Assembly (NCBI GenBank): GCA_902596745.1
Contig: CACJUZ010000003.1
Location: 36,292 to 100,291, forward strand
Source: an uncultured Pelagibacteraceae bacterium
Lineage (GTDB): Bacteria > Pseudomonadota > Alphaproteobacteria > Pelagibacterales > Pelagibacteraceae
Length of the DNA stretch: 64,000 nt
Direction: 5' to 3'
The notes beneath the pieces were generated by a model, which was not told the DNA's origin, did not search any database, and saw only the letters and a program-made list of their open reading frames with translations. Below, in pieces: positions 54,794 through 63,380 of this stretch. The first letter of the stretch is position 1. Each line of letters opens with the position of its first letter. Both the position numbers and the translations under genes were made by a program.

Positions 54794-55807
54794 ATGTTAA
54801 AAAAAAAATATTCTGCTATTTTTATTGGAACAAGAATTGAGGCATTAAATGAGTTAGAAAAAAAATTTAATGTCATAAAAATTATCACAACTAAAAATAG
54901 TTTTATTGCTAAAAAATACTCATCGAGTTTAATTATAAATAAATCAAATAAGTTTCAGTTTTTTGAATTGATAAAAAAATATAGCGTAGACTTAATTTTA
55001 TCAGCTGGCTTTCCTTACATAATACCACAAGAGGTTTTACATTATTATAAATTTAGAATTTTTGTTAATTCTCACCCAAGTTTATTACCAAAATACCCTG
55101 GAAGAAAAAGTATTAACAAAGCTTTTTATGCAGGTGAAAAAAAATTTGGTTGTACATTACACTTAATGGAAAAAAATGTTGATGCGGGAAAAGTTATTAG
55201 TCAAAAATATTTAAAATTACATTCCAAAAATATTAAAGATATCCAACATTCTATTTTTTCAAAATTAGAGCCTATTGTAATTAGAAAAGGATTAAATAAA
55301 CTTTTAAAAAAAATAAATTGGTCAATTAATTTTAGAATATTAAAAATATCTGACTGTAAAAAATCTCTAGTTTGGAGAAATAATTCAAAAATATGGTTGC
55401 ATACTAAGCCTGACAAAAATTTAAAAAAAAGAACATTCACCATTGATGATGAGAATGAATGGTTTAAAAAAGTTTCAAAAAAGGGAAGAATTAATTTAGC
55501 TATAATTTACAACTTTAAAGAATATATTGGAAACGTGTATTTAACAAATATGTCAAAAACTTCTGCAGGTTTTGAAATTTTTATCGGTAAACATCAAAAA
55601 TGGAACCAAGGCCTTGGAACAAAAACTTTATTAAACACAATTTATCTTGCCAAAAATAAATATAATCTTAAAAAATTACACTTATTTGTTAAAAAAACAA
55701 ATAAACCAGCAATAAATATCTACAAAAGAGCAAATTTTAAAATGTCTAAACAAAAGAAAGTTAAAGGTTATCATTATATGGTATTAAATTTAAACGATGA
55801 AAAATAA
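54794..55807 (+). CDS. Formyltransferase-GNAT acetyltransferase fusion
   Basis: The 337-residue protein joins two acyl-transfer domains. Residues about 1-170 are a formyltransferase domain with FVNSHPSLLPKYPGRKS (catalytic Asn and His) and NVDAGKVI (Asp). Residues about 180-335 resemble PseH-type GNAT acetyltransferases: DCKKSLVWRNNSKIWLHT, an EWFKKVSK segment, then KWNQGLGTKTLLNTI (acetyl-CoA pyrophosphate loop) and AINIYKRANFK. It follows LegC immediately, suggesting N-formylation and/or N-acetylation of the amine that LegC installs. Confidence 0.82.
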   Translation: MLKKKYSAIFIGTRIEALNELEKKFNVIKIITTKNSFIAKKYSSSLIINKSNKFQFFELIKKYSVDLILSAGFPYIIPQEVLHYYKFRIFVNSHPSLLPKYPGRKSINKAFYAGEKKFGCTLHLMEKNVDAGKVISQKYLKLHSKNIKDIQHSIFSKLEPIVIRKGLNKLLKKINWSINFRILKISDCKKSLVWRNNSKIWLHTKPDKNLKKRTFTIDDENEWFKKVSKKGRINLAIIYNFKEYIGNVYLTNMSKTSAGFEIFIGKHQKWNQGLGTKTLLNTIYLAKNKYNLKKLHLFVKKTNKPAINIYKRANFKMSKQKKVKGYHYMVLNLNDEK

Positions 55808-56783
55808 AATATTAATTGTAGGCGGCCAAGGTTATATAGGACAAGTTTTATTGCCTTTTTTTGCCGATAAAAAATATCTGGTTACATCATTAGATAATTT
55901 AATTTATAACCAAAAGAAAAAAAAATTAGATAAAAAACTTAAGTCAAATTTAGTTGATCTAGATTTCCGTAAAAGAAATCTTATTTTCAATTTAATTAAG
56001 AATAATGATATAATTATTTTTCTTGCGGGATTAGTGGGAGATCCAATAACAAAGAAATACCCTGTTCTATCCAAAAAAATTAATAGATTTGGTATAATAA
56101 ATTTTATCAAGATATTAAAAAAATTTAATGAGAAACATTTTATTTTTATTTCCACTTGCTCAAATTATGGAATAATTAAAAAAAATTTAAAAGCAAATGA
56201 AAACCATAAATTATTTCCTTTATCTAGATATGCAAACGATAAAGTGCAAATAGAAAAATATATCCAAAAAAATTTATTTAAAACAAAGAATTTTTCTACG
56301 ATATTAAGATTTGCAACTGCTTTTGGTTATTCAGAAAGGATGAGATATGATTTAACTGTAAATGAATTTGTTAAAACTTTATTTTTTAAAAAAAAACTAG
56401 AAGTTTATGATCAAGATACTTTTAGACCATATTGCCATGTAAAAGATTTCGCAAACATAATATTAAAAGTAATTAAGTCTAAAAAAAGCAAAGTAAATAA
56501 TCAAATATTTAATTGTGGTGATAACAGACATAATTATAGCAAATTATCTATAGCAAAAAAAATATCGAAATACTTTAAAAATCCAAAAATTGAATATAGA
56601 GATTTGCCATCACAAGATAGGAGAAATTATCAGGTCAACTTCAACAAATTAAATAAAATATTAAATTATAAGTGCAAATTTAATTTAGATTTTGGTATTA
56701 AAGAAATTATTTATTATTTAAAAAAAAATAAAGACCATAAAAATAAAAAACTAGGTAATTACAAAGTAAACATACTTAAATAA
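55797..56783 (+). CDS. NAD-dependent epimerase/dehydratase family protein
   Basis: The 328-residue extended SDR has ILIVGGQGYIGQVLLPFF at the N-terminus, FISTCSNYGI, SRYANDKVQIEKY (YxxxK) and RFATAFGYSERMRYDLTVNEF. It is closest in outline to GDP/UDP-sugar epimerase-like proteins, not to the LegB 4,6-dehydratase. It overlaps the fusion gene by 11 nt and ends the plus operon, its stop overlapping the opposing gene's stop by 8 nt. Substrate unknown. Confidence 0.78.
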   Translation: MKNKILIVGGQGYIGQVLLPFFADKKYLVTSLDNLIYNQKKKKLDKKLKSNLVDLDFRKRNLIFNLIKNNDIIIFLAGLVGDPITKKYPVLSKKINRFGIINFIKILKKFNEKHFIFISTCSNYGIIKKNLKANENHKLFPLSRYANDKVQIEKYIQKNLFKTKNFSTILRFATAFGYSERMRYDLTVNEFVKTLFFKKKLEVYDQDTFRPYCHVKDFANIILKVIKSKKSKVNNQIFNCGDNRHNYSKLSIAKKISKYFKNPKIEYRDLPSQDRRNYQVNFNKLNKILNYKCKFNLDFGIKEIIYYLKKNKDHKNKKLGNYKVNILK

Positions 56784-57909
56784 ATTTTGAAAATTTTTGT
56801 TCTAATATCTCATGGCTTAGTTTTTTACTTTTACTTAAAGTAATATAGTTTTCAATAAACTCTTCGTACTTTTTATTGTTAAACTTTAAATTTATTTTTA
56901 TTTTTTTCTCGGTAAGTTCATCTATATTTATTGTTTTTACTCCAAGAGCTTCTGAAAAACTTAAAATACTATTCATTAAGTAACTACTTTTTTTCATTTC
57001 GTCGGTATATGTCAATAAAACTGGTTTTTTCAACAGGCATGCAAAATTTAAAGATGTGGAGTCATGAGCTATGACTAAATGTGAATTTTTTATTAACTTA
57101 TAAGTATTATTATAAACGATCTTTCTTCCACCAAAATCTCTAGTTTTATCTCTGTAAGCTCTTGGATGTCCGGCTATAATTATTTTTTTTTTAAATTTTT
57201 TTTCAATCATTTTGAAAAAATGATTAAGTGATGAAAAATATTTTTTTTTTGTAACGGTCCTTATTTTTAATCTTTTATAATCTGGATGATTTTCTTCGTA
57301 TTGATCAATAAACACAATATTATTTGAATACTTTCTCGTATTTTTGTCTTTAAGATAAAAGTCATAATCATAGGTATGTGTAAAAACTTTATTTTTTAAA
57401 AAATACTTAATTTTATTAATTGATTTTTTTCCTGTGATGCAATTTAGAATATTTTTATTATAATAATAGTATATTGAATTATTTAGTAATCGAATAACAA
57501 TTAAAGAAAATATATTACAAAATTTTTTAAAAAAATCTCTTCTAAAAAAAGTGGGAAAGTTTCTCCCTAAAATATATTGAAAAGGTATGACATCATATCG
57601 TAATACTAAAATGTTTTTATTGTACAAAAGGAAAAAATTTAAGATGGTTTGTAAAAATGTTTCGTTGCAAAGATTATAAATTACAGAGTTTTTTATATTC
57701 CTAGATACTCTAAGCGCATCTTTGCTTTTTTTGACGTAGATAATTTTTTTTAGTTTTGTTGATTTTTTTATATATTCTTTTGGACTATTTCCTAAAAAAA
57801 TTGTTTTAACTTTCCATCCCTTTTTTTTAAAAATTTTGTATCCAAATCTTTCTAAATTTCTCTGATCAATTTTTTGAGAAACTAAAACGAATAAACTTTT
57901 ATGATTCAT
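56776..57909 (-). CDS. Uncharacterised GT-B-like glycan protein
   Basis: I cannot assign a family to this 377-residue protein. No signal peptide is seen. A weakly hydrophobic middle (about 120-155) precedes a C-terminal half with KKIIIAGHPRAYRDKT and NSHLVIAHDSTSLNFACLLKKPVLLTYTDE. This resembles the nucleotide-sugar half of GT-B transferases. It follows hisH2 with a 4-nt overlap and ends the third island operon. A glycosyltransferase role is inferred from shape and setting. Confidence 0.48.
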   Translation of the reverse strand: MNHKSLFVLVSQKIDQRNLERFGYKIFKKKGWKVKTIFLGNSPKEYIKKSTKLKKIIYVKKSKDALRVSRNIKNSVIYNLCNETFLQTILNFFLLYNKNILVLRYDVIPFQYILGRNFPTFFRRDFFKKFCNIFSLIVIRLLNNSIYYYYNKNILNCITGKKSINKIKYFLKNKVFTHTYDYDFYLKDKNTRKYSNNIVFIDQYEENHPDYKRLKIRTVTKKKYFSSLNHFFKMIEKKFKKKIIIAGHPRAYRDKTRDFGGRKIVYNNTYKLIKNSHLVIAHDSTSLNFACLLKKPVLLTYTDEMKKSSYLMNSILSFSEALGVKTINIDELTEKKIKINLKFNNKKYEEFIENYITLSKSKKLSHEILEQKFSKFI

Positions 57910-58538
57910 TCTATACCCTTTAAAAATTGATTTATGATTTTTAAACCTTGTTTTGCACTTTTTTCAGGATGAAATTGACATCCTACTATGTTTTCATTTT
58001 TTACAACAGCAGGTATCTCCATTTCACTAAAATTATATGAAGCGATAACATATTTTTCTGGAACTTCAGTGGCGTAATAAGAGTGGATAAAATAATACTC
58101 ATCCTGATCATTTAAAATTTCAGACAAACTATTTTTCAAGTTATGTTTTCTCAACTTATACCATCCTATACTTGGTACTTTAAAAAGTTTACTTTTATCT
58201 TTATTTGGTATTTTTTTTATTTTTCCTTTTATAAAACCTAAACCTTTTGTAAAACCAAACTCATGGCTTTCTTCAAATAAAATTTGCATGCCAAGACAAA
58301 TACCCATTAAAGGAATTTTATTTTCCTTTAATTTCAATATTGTATCTACTAATTTTTTTTCCCTTAAAGATTTCATACAGTTTTTAAATGCTCCAACACC
58401 AGGTAAAAACACTCTTTTTGCATTTAATATTTCATCGTAATTTTCAGAAACTTTTACTTTTTTGTCATATATTTCTATTGCTCTCTTAAGACTTAAAAGA
58501 TTTCCACTTCCTGAATTTATAATTATAATTTGAGACAT
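57906..58538 (-). CDS. hisH: HisH-like glutamine amidotransferase of the WbpG system
   Basis: The 210-residue class I glutaminase has the catalytic cysteine in MGICLGMQILFEES, VFLPGVGAF and FHPEKSAKQG with the catalytic His and Glu. It releases ammonia for a synthase partner. Next to hisF-like and WbpG-like genes and with no other histidine genes, it should be the HisH2 subunit that supplies ammonia for amidino-sugar formation. A role in histidine synthesis cannot be excluded if the genome has no other copy. Confidence 0.85.
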   Translation of the reverse strand: MSQIIIINSGSGNLLSLKRAIEIYDKKVKVSENYDEILNAKRVFLPGVGAFKNCMKSLREKKLVDTILKLKENKIPLMGICLGMQILFEESHEFGFTKGLGFIKGKIKKIPNKDKSKLFKVPSIGWYKLRKHNLKNSLSEILNDQDEYYFIHSYYATEVPEKYVIASYNFSEMEIPAVVKNENIVGCQFHPEKSAKQGLKIINQFLKGIE

Positions 58539-58540
58539 CT

Positions 58541-59272
58541 TTAAATTAAAATTTCTTTTGCTTTTTTAATTGTAATTAAATCGTAATGTAAAACTCTAGC
58601 GATTGCGATTGCATCTAAATTTATTTTTGATTTTAATTTATGTATATGATCATAATTTCCTACACCCCCACTTACTATTACCGGTATAGACACGATATTA
58701 ACTATTTTTGCATTTAAATCTAAATCGGTACCTAAGCCTGTACCTTCTTTATCAATTGAGGTTATTAATAATTCGCCAGCACCAAGGTCTTCGCACTTTT
58801 TTGCCCATTCTATAACTTTGATGTTTGTCATATCTCTTCCGTTTGTTGTAAAAACAACCCAATCATCTTTAATTTTTTTTGCTTCTATAGATGCAACAAT
58901 ACTTTGTGATCCATATTTTTTTGCTAGTGAACTAATAAATTTTGGTTCCTTAATACCTTGAGAATTTATTGCTATTTTGTCTGCTCCAGACTCAAAAAGT
59001 TTTTCGGCATCATCGATATTTCTTATGCCTCCTCCAACAGTGACAGGTATAAATACATCTTTAGTAATCTCAGAAATTATTTTGAAAATATTATTCCTTC
59101 CATATAGAGTTGCGACAGTATCAATAAAAATTATCTCATCAATTCCCTCCAAGTAATATTTTTTTGCAAGTAATCTTGGATCCCCCACTTTTTTTAAACC
59201 TTCAAGTTTTACACTTTTTATAACGTAATTATTTTTTATATCTAGTCTTGCAATTAATCTTGTTGGTCTCAA
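58541..59272 (-). CDS. hisF: HisF-like cyclase subunit of the WbpG system, TTG start
   Basis: The TIM barrel matches HisF: RPTRLIARLDIKNN, VGDPRLLAKKYYLEGIDEIIFID, VTVGGGIRNIDDAEKL, INSQGIKEPKF and VIVSGGVGN. The track start at 59350 lies 77 nt inside the upstream gene. The TTG at 59272 gives (M)RPTRLIARLD, the family N-terminus, with one base between it and the wbpG-type stop. That yields 243 residues, a normal length. With HisH2 it probably channels ammonia to the amidotransferase rather than making histidine. Confidence 0.85.
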   Translation of the reverse strand: MRPTRLIARLDIKNNYVIKSVKLEGLKKVGDPRLLAKKYYLEGIDEIIFIDTVATLYGRNNIFKIISEITKDVFIPVTVGGGIRNIDDAEKLFESGADKIAINSQGIKEPKFISSLAKKYGSQSIVASIEAKKIKDDWVVFTTNGRDMTNIKVIEWAKKCEDLGAGELLITSIDKEGTGLGTDLDLNAKIVNIVSIPVIVSGGVGNYDHIHKLKSKINLDAIAIARVLHYDLITIKKAKEILI

Positions 59273-59273
59273 A

Positions 59274-60455
59274 TTATTTCCAAACTGCTTGAAGCAGTTC
59301 CCATTTTGAATTATTTTTTTTCCATAGATGATTAGGTCTAAATTTGTCAATTATTTCATTAAATTCATCTTCATTAATATTAAGATACTCTAGTATCTCT
59401 TTAAAATATTTTTTTGGAAATTCTCCATCATATTTTTTAACTAAGGCTATCCCTTCCTCTCTTGTAATTATTTTATTTCTAATTTCTAAACCAGCATCCT
59501 CTGTGGTTCTTCCACGACCAGTCTTAATAAACCATGTATAATAGTGTAATCCATCTATTTTATCGTCTAAGCTTGAATACTTAGTGTAAGTTCCTTCTGA
59601 TCTACCTTCAGGATTTACTTCAAAGTTGGTATGCTCCATAGCATAGTAAAAATTACTTTGAGGATTGTAATTTAGAAAATATGGCATTTTAATTGCCTCA
59701 ATATTATTTTTTTCTATTTCTTCTTGTCTAGCAGGTATATATAAATTTAAAAATTTTCTACTTATCTTATGTTCCTCTTCAAGTTCTTTTATAGAGAAGC
59801 CACTCAAATGAATATCTTCAAATTTGTTGTAGCTTTGTAGAAGAATATTTCTATATTTGTCATTAAATGAAAATAAGTTTCCACCAACCCCAACTTCAGC
59901 TTGGTTATCTCCATAAACAATTAAATTAATTTTTTTTTCTAATGCTATTTTAATTGGAATTACGCTTTGACCTATTGCAAAAGGTTGAAATGGATGGAGG
60001 AGATTTTTAAAACTTAGTTTTGTTAATTTTCTATGTACTTTGCCATCTGGAGTAATGAGAATATTATCCAATCCCGAGTTTATCCACGATTGAAAATTTT
60101 TCCAACCAATTTCAGTGTATGCGTGTGGAGCCCACGTACAAGTAAGTGGGTTCATTTTATATTTCGTTTTAAGTATATGAGCTACAAACCTTGAGTCTTT
60201 TCCCCCACTTCCTGGGACCAGGACATCATAATATCCATCTTTTCTTCTATGTTTATTTAGTAAATCTGATAACTCTTTTTCCCGCTCTTTCCAATCTACT
60301 TTCGATTTGTAATCAAAATATAAACATGCTGAACAAACATTATTATTGAAGGAGGTCAAAGTTTTCTTATCTTCTTTTTTATCGTTGAAAGTAATTGAAC
60401 CAACAAATCTTTCTGAGGACTCAACACATCTTTCGCAAAATTTTACCTTTTTCAT
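59274..60455 (-). CDS. N-acetyl sugar amidotransferase, WbpG/PseA family
   Basis: The 393-residue PP-loop ATPase has VPGSGGKDSRFVAHILK (about residues 83-99) and two cysteine pairs near the N-terminus (FCERCVESS and CSACLYFD) that probably bind zinc. WbpG-family enzymes use ammonia from HisH2/HisF2 to turn an N-acetyl group into an acetamidino group on diamino sugars or nonulosonic acids. It overlaps the ABC transporter by 4 nt. A nonulosonate operon sits about 3 kb away on the other strand, a likely source of its substrate. Confidence 0.88.
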   Translation of the reverse strand: MKKVKFCERCVESSERFVGSITFNDKKEDKKTLTSFNNNVCSACLYFDYKSKVDWKEREKELSDLLNKHRRKDGYYDVLVPGSGGKDSRFVAHILKTKYKMNPLTCTWAPHAYTEIGWKNFQSWINSGLDNILITPDGKVHRKLTKLSFKNLLHPFQPFAIGQSVIPIKIALEKKINLIVYGDNQAEVGVGGNLFSFNDKYRNILLQSYNKFEDIHLSGFSIKELEEEHKISRKFLNLYIPARQEEIEKNNIEAIKMPYFLNYNPQSNFYYAMEHTNFEVNPEGRSEGTYTKYSSLDDKIDGLHYYTWFIKTGRGRTTEDAGLEIRNKIITREEGIALVKKYDGEFPKKYFKEILEYLNINEDEFNEIIDKFRPNHLWKKNNSKWELLQAVWK

Positions 60456-62188
60456 ATATTGTTTTTTATTTCTCTTAATATAAATTTATCATTCGCATAA
60501 TATAGCTGTTGGTCAAAGTATTGAATTAAATTTTCCCTATGTGAAATCATTATTATAAATTTATCCTTAAAACTTTTAAGTAAATTTTCTATAATTTTTT
60601 TTTCTGTTTTCAAATCTAATGCACTAGTTGACTCATCCAAAATTAGTATTTCAGGTTTTTTGTAAATTGCACGAGCAATACCAATTCTTTGTTTCTGTCC
60701 TCCAGAAATATTTAAACCTCTTTCCCCGACTAGCGTAAGATCTTTGTTAGGAAGTCTTTGAATAAAACTAGAGAGCTCTGACATTTCGTAAACTTTTGAT
60801 AGCCATTTAAAGTCTGGTTCTTTTTCTGTGCTAAGTGTTATGTTTTGATTGATATTATCATCAAATAAGAAAATATTTTGACCTACATAACCTATTTTAT
60901 CAAGCCAATTTTTTGAATTTATCTCCAGTTCTTTATTATCTATAAAAATTTTACCTTCTGATGGTCTTTGTAAACCTAAAATTAAATCTATTAGTGTTGA
61001 TTTTCCTGAGCCTGTTTTGCCTGTTATTATTAAATTTTTTTTATTTCCAATTTCAAAATTTAAATTTCTAATAATTTTTTCTCCCTCTTTTTCATAATTA
61101 AACGAAATATTATTGAACCTAATAGAAATATCTTTTTTCGGATACTCTTTGTCACTACAAAAATTAGCATCATTTTTAATTTCGTCATAAATTGAATCAA
61201 CTGAGTTTTCAGCAAATTTAAAAGTGTTTATTGTATTTACTATTTTATTTACTGAGGGTAAAAGTTTAAATGCTGCAGCTGTATAAATTCCTAATGTTGG
61301 TAAAATATAGGAATAATTTTCTTTAAGACTTAAATAATAAATCAAAGAAAATAATATTATTATAGCGGTAACCTCAAAATAACTTTTAGGAATTCTTTGT
61401 ATTACATGAACCTTGTAATATACATTTGCTAAAATTTCAGAAAGATCAAAATATTTTTCAAGAAAATAATTTTCTCTATTAAAGGTTTTAATATCTTTGA
61501 CCCCGCCAAAACCCTCTTGAAGATATTTAATTCTTTGAATTTCCTTTTCTGTTCTAATTTTTGATAATCTTATTAAAAGTTTATGAACAAATAAATGGTA
61601 TGCTACTATTAGAAAAGAAAAAATTAAAAAAATAATTATAAATATTTTAGTATTATAAAGTATCAAAAAAATACTTAATCCTAAAACAATAAATATTTCT
61701 GATATTAAAATCATTGCTGAATTTACTGCATTTGAAAAATAACCAAGTTCAGTTTTTAATTTATTTATAAACTTTGATGAATTATTTTTTAAATGAAAAC
61801 TATAATCTTTATTCAATATTGTTGAAAAAAGCCTTCTCGAGGTTTCTTCTTGTGTAAAATATATAAATTTTCCCTCTACAAAATAATAATAAACAAGAAA
61901 TAAATTTTTCAACACATAAATAATAAACAAGGCTAAAATACTAATTAATAATAAGGATTGGGTATCAGGGAACCCTAAGATTGCATTAATGTTATCTAGT
62001 TGTGGAAATTTTTCAAAAAAGTTTTGATTAGTTAAAGTGTATACTAAAGGTAAAATCAACCCTATTCCAAGAACTTCAGCAAAAGTTGATATTATCATAA
62101 GAAAACAAAGGAAGAAAAAAAGTTTTTTTCTTTTTAAACTTAAAATTTCAAAAATTTTATTAATAACCTTAATCATAATTTTTTTCAT
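60452..62188 (-). CDS. ABC transporter, fused permease and ATPase (glycan flippase/exporter type)
   Basis: The 578-residue half-transporter has about six membrane segments in residues 20-320 and an ATPase domain from about 345. Walker A is TGKTGSGKSTL, the signature LNISGGQKQRIGIARA and Walker B ILILDESTSALD. The arrangement is that of MsbA or PglK. In this locus it most likely flips a lipid-linked oligosaccharide, but lipid or peptide export is possible. It overlaps its upstream neighbour by 20 nt. Confidence 0.9.
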   Translation of the reverse strand: MKKIMIKVINKIFEILSLKRKKLFFFLCFLMIISTFAEVLGIGLILPLVYTLTNQNFFEKFPQLDNINAILGFPDTQSLLLISILALFIIYVLKNLFLVYYYFVEGKFIYFTQEETSRRLFSTILNKDYSFHLKNNSSKFINKLKTELGYFSNAVNSAMILISEIFIVLGLSIFLILYNTKIFIIIFLIFSFLIVAYHLFVHKLLIRLSKIRTEKEIQRIKYLQEGFGGVKDIKTFNRENYFLEKYFDLSEILANVYYKVHVIQRIPKSYFEVTAIIILFSLIYYLSLKENYSYILPTLGIYTAAAFKLLPSVNKIVNTINTFKFAENSVDSIYDEIKNDANFCSDKEYPKKDISIRFNNISFNYEKEGEKIIRNLNFEIGNKKNLIITGKTGSGKSTLIDLILGLQRPSEGKIFIDNKELEINSKNWLDKIGYVGQNIFLFDDNINQNITLSTEKEPDFKWLSKVYEMSELSSFIQRLPNKDLTLVGERGLNISGGQKQRIGIARAIYKKPEILILDESTSALDLKTEKKIIENLLKSFKDKFIIMISHRENLIQYFDQQLYYANDKFILREIKNNI

Positions 62189-63380
62189 CCTTATATTTTG
62201 AAAAAATATTTAATCCTTTGCTTTTTAATTTTTCGTATATTGGAGAGTCCGTTTTAAGATAAGGTATATGATTATAAGTATATTTTTTTTTTAATTCCTC
62301 CCATTTAGAGTCTGAAAACAAAATTATATTACCTAAAATTTTTTTTATCTCGTTTTCGTCAGGTATGCTTGTCCAAAAGGGTCCGTTTGGGTCAACCTTA
62401 TTAGGCCACTGGAATCTATACTCATGACCTTTTTTTAAATTATATTTTTTTCCCATTACATTTATACAAGCCACTCTTTTACCCATGCTTAAAGCTTCAT
62501 AACCTAAAGTTGTTGATACAAAAACGAAGTGCTTAAATTGTCTTAAATAATAGTAACTATCGCTAAACTGTTTTTTTCCTAAATACTTGTAATTTTCCTC
62601 ACCTAAACATTTATCAAAAAAAGCTTTTTCTTGAATTCTTTCATTGGGTTTATATGTTCTACCTATGACAGCAATTTTAAAATTTTTTTCTTTATAAAAT
62701 TTTTGCATTATTTTTGTAATAAATGAATCTGTATATCTAGCATTCTCTCTGTGGTTTATTTTTTTATTATCATTAGTTTCATAAAAATATTCTTTGTCTC
62801 TAATTTTGAACGATGATAAATAAACAACTGTTTCTTCGTTTACTTTAGAAGAATAATTAACAAAAAAATTATTTCTCAAAGAACCAAAAACAAAATTATT
62901 TGCTTTTGCATATTTTTGATATTCTTTTCCAATAAATTTATCAAAAGTAACTAAATTATCGATTTCTAAATCTTTATATTTTTTAAAAGAATCAAATGTT
63001 GGATCATGTCCGTCTATACAAGCGTTTTGAAACAAGGTAAATGAAATATTTTTTTTATTTATAAATTTTTTAATTCGCCAAAAAAATGGATCATTTTGAT
63101 AGAAAGAAATTACATGTTTTGGTTCAACAAAGTTTATAAAAGTTATTATATAGCTCTGTAATAACGTAAGGTCTTTGTTTAGAAAATATTTTTTAAATGA
63201 TTTAAGAAATAAAAATATATATATTTTTTCCCATCTTACATGTAAATAAGTGAATTTTATTTTTTTAAGAACAAATTCATTTGGTTGTAAAGTTTCACAA
63301 TCATAAATTAAATATCCATTTTTAGAGGGCAAAGTAAATAAAAATTTGCATTTTAAAAGTTTTAAAATTTTATCTTTCAT
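62169..63380 (-). CDS. Uncharacterised surface-carbohydrate protein, GT-B-like
   Basis: The 403-residue protein has no membrane segment. Its C-terminal half contains FKIAVIGRTYKPNERIQEKAFF and HFVFVSTTLGYEALSMGKRVACIN, a pattern shared with GT-B and CDP-glycerol transferase-like enzymes. GHEYRFQWPNKVDPNGPFWTS near residue 340 is distinctive but I cannot name its family. It overlaps the formyltransferase gene by 11 nt and the ABC transporter by 20 nt. A sugar-transfer role is inferred. Confidence 0.5.
   Translation of the reverse strand: MKDKILKLLKCKFLFTLPSKNGYLIYDCETLQPNEFVLKKIKFTYLHVRWEKIYIFLFLKSFKKYFLNKDLTLLQSYIITFINFVEPKHVISFYQNDPFFWRIKKFINKKNISFTLFQNACIDGHDPTFDSFKKYKDLEIDNLVTFDKFIGKEYQKYAKANNFVFGSLRNNFFVNYSSKVNEETVVYLSSFKIRDKEYFYETNDNKKINHRENARYTDSFITKIMQKFYKEKNFKIAVIGRTYKPNERIQEKAFFDKCLGEENYKYLGKKQFSDSYYYLRQFKHFVFVSTTLGYEALSMGKRVACINVMGKKYNLKKGHEYRFQWPNKVDPNGPFWTSIPDENEIKKILGNIILFSDSKWEELKKKYTYNHIPYLKTDSPIYEKLKSKGLNIFSKYKDEKNYD

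Noticed and set aside
57906-59272. hisH and hisF as part of a histidine operon
   Set aside because: No hisA, hisB, hisI or hisE is nearby and a WbpG-type amidotransferase is directly coupled, so the amidino-sugar role is more likely.
58541-59350. Longer hisF start at 59350
   Set aside because: It would overlap the amidotransferase gene by 77 nt and add 26 unrelated residues; TTG 59272 gives the HisF N-terminus.
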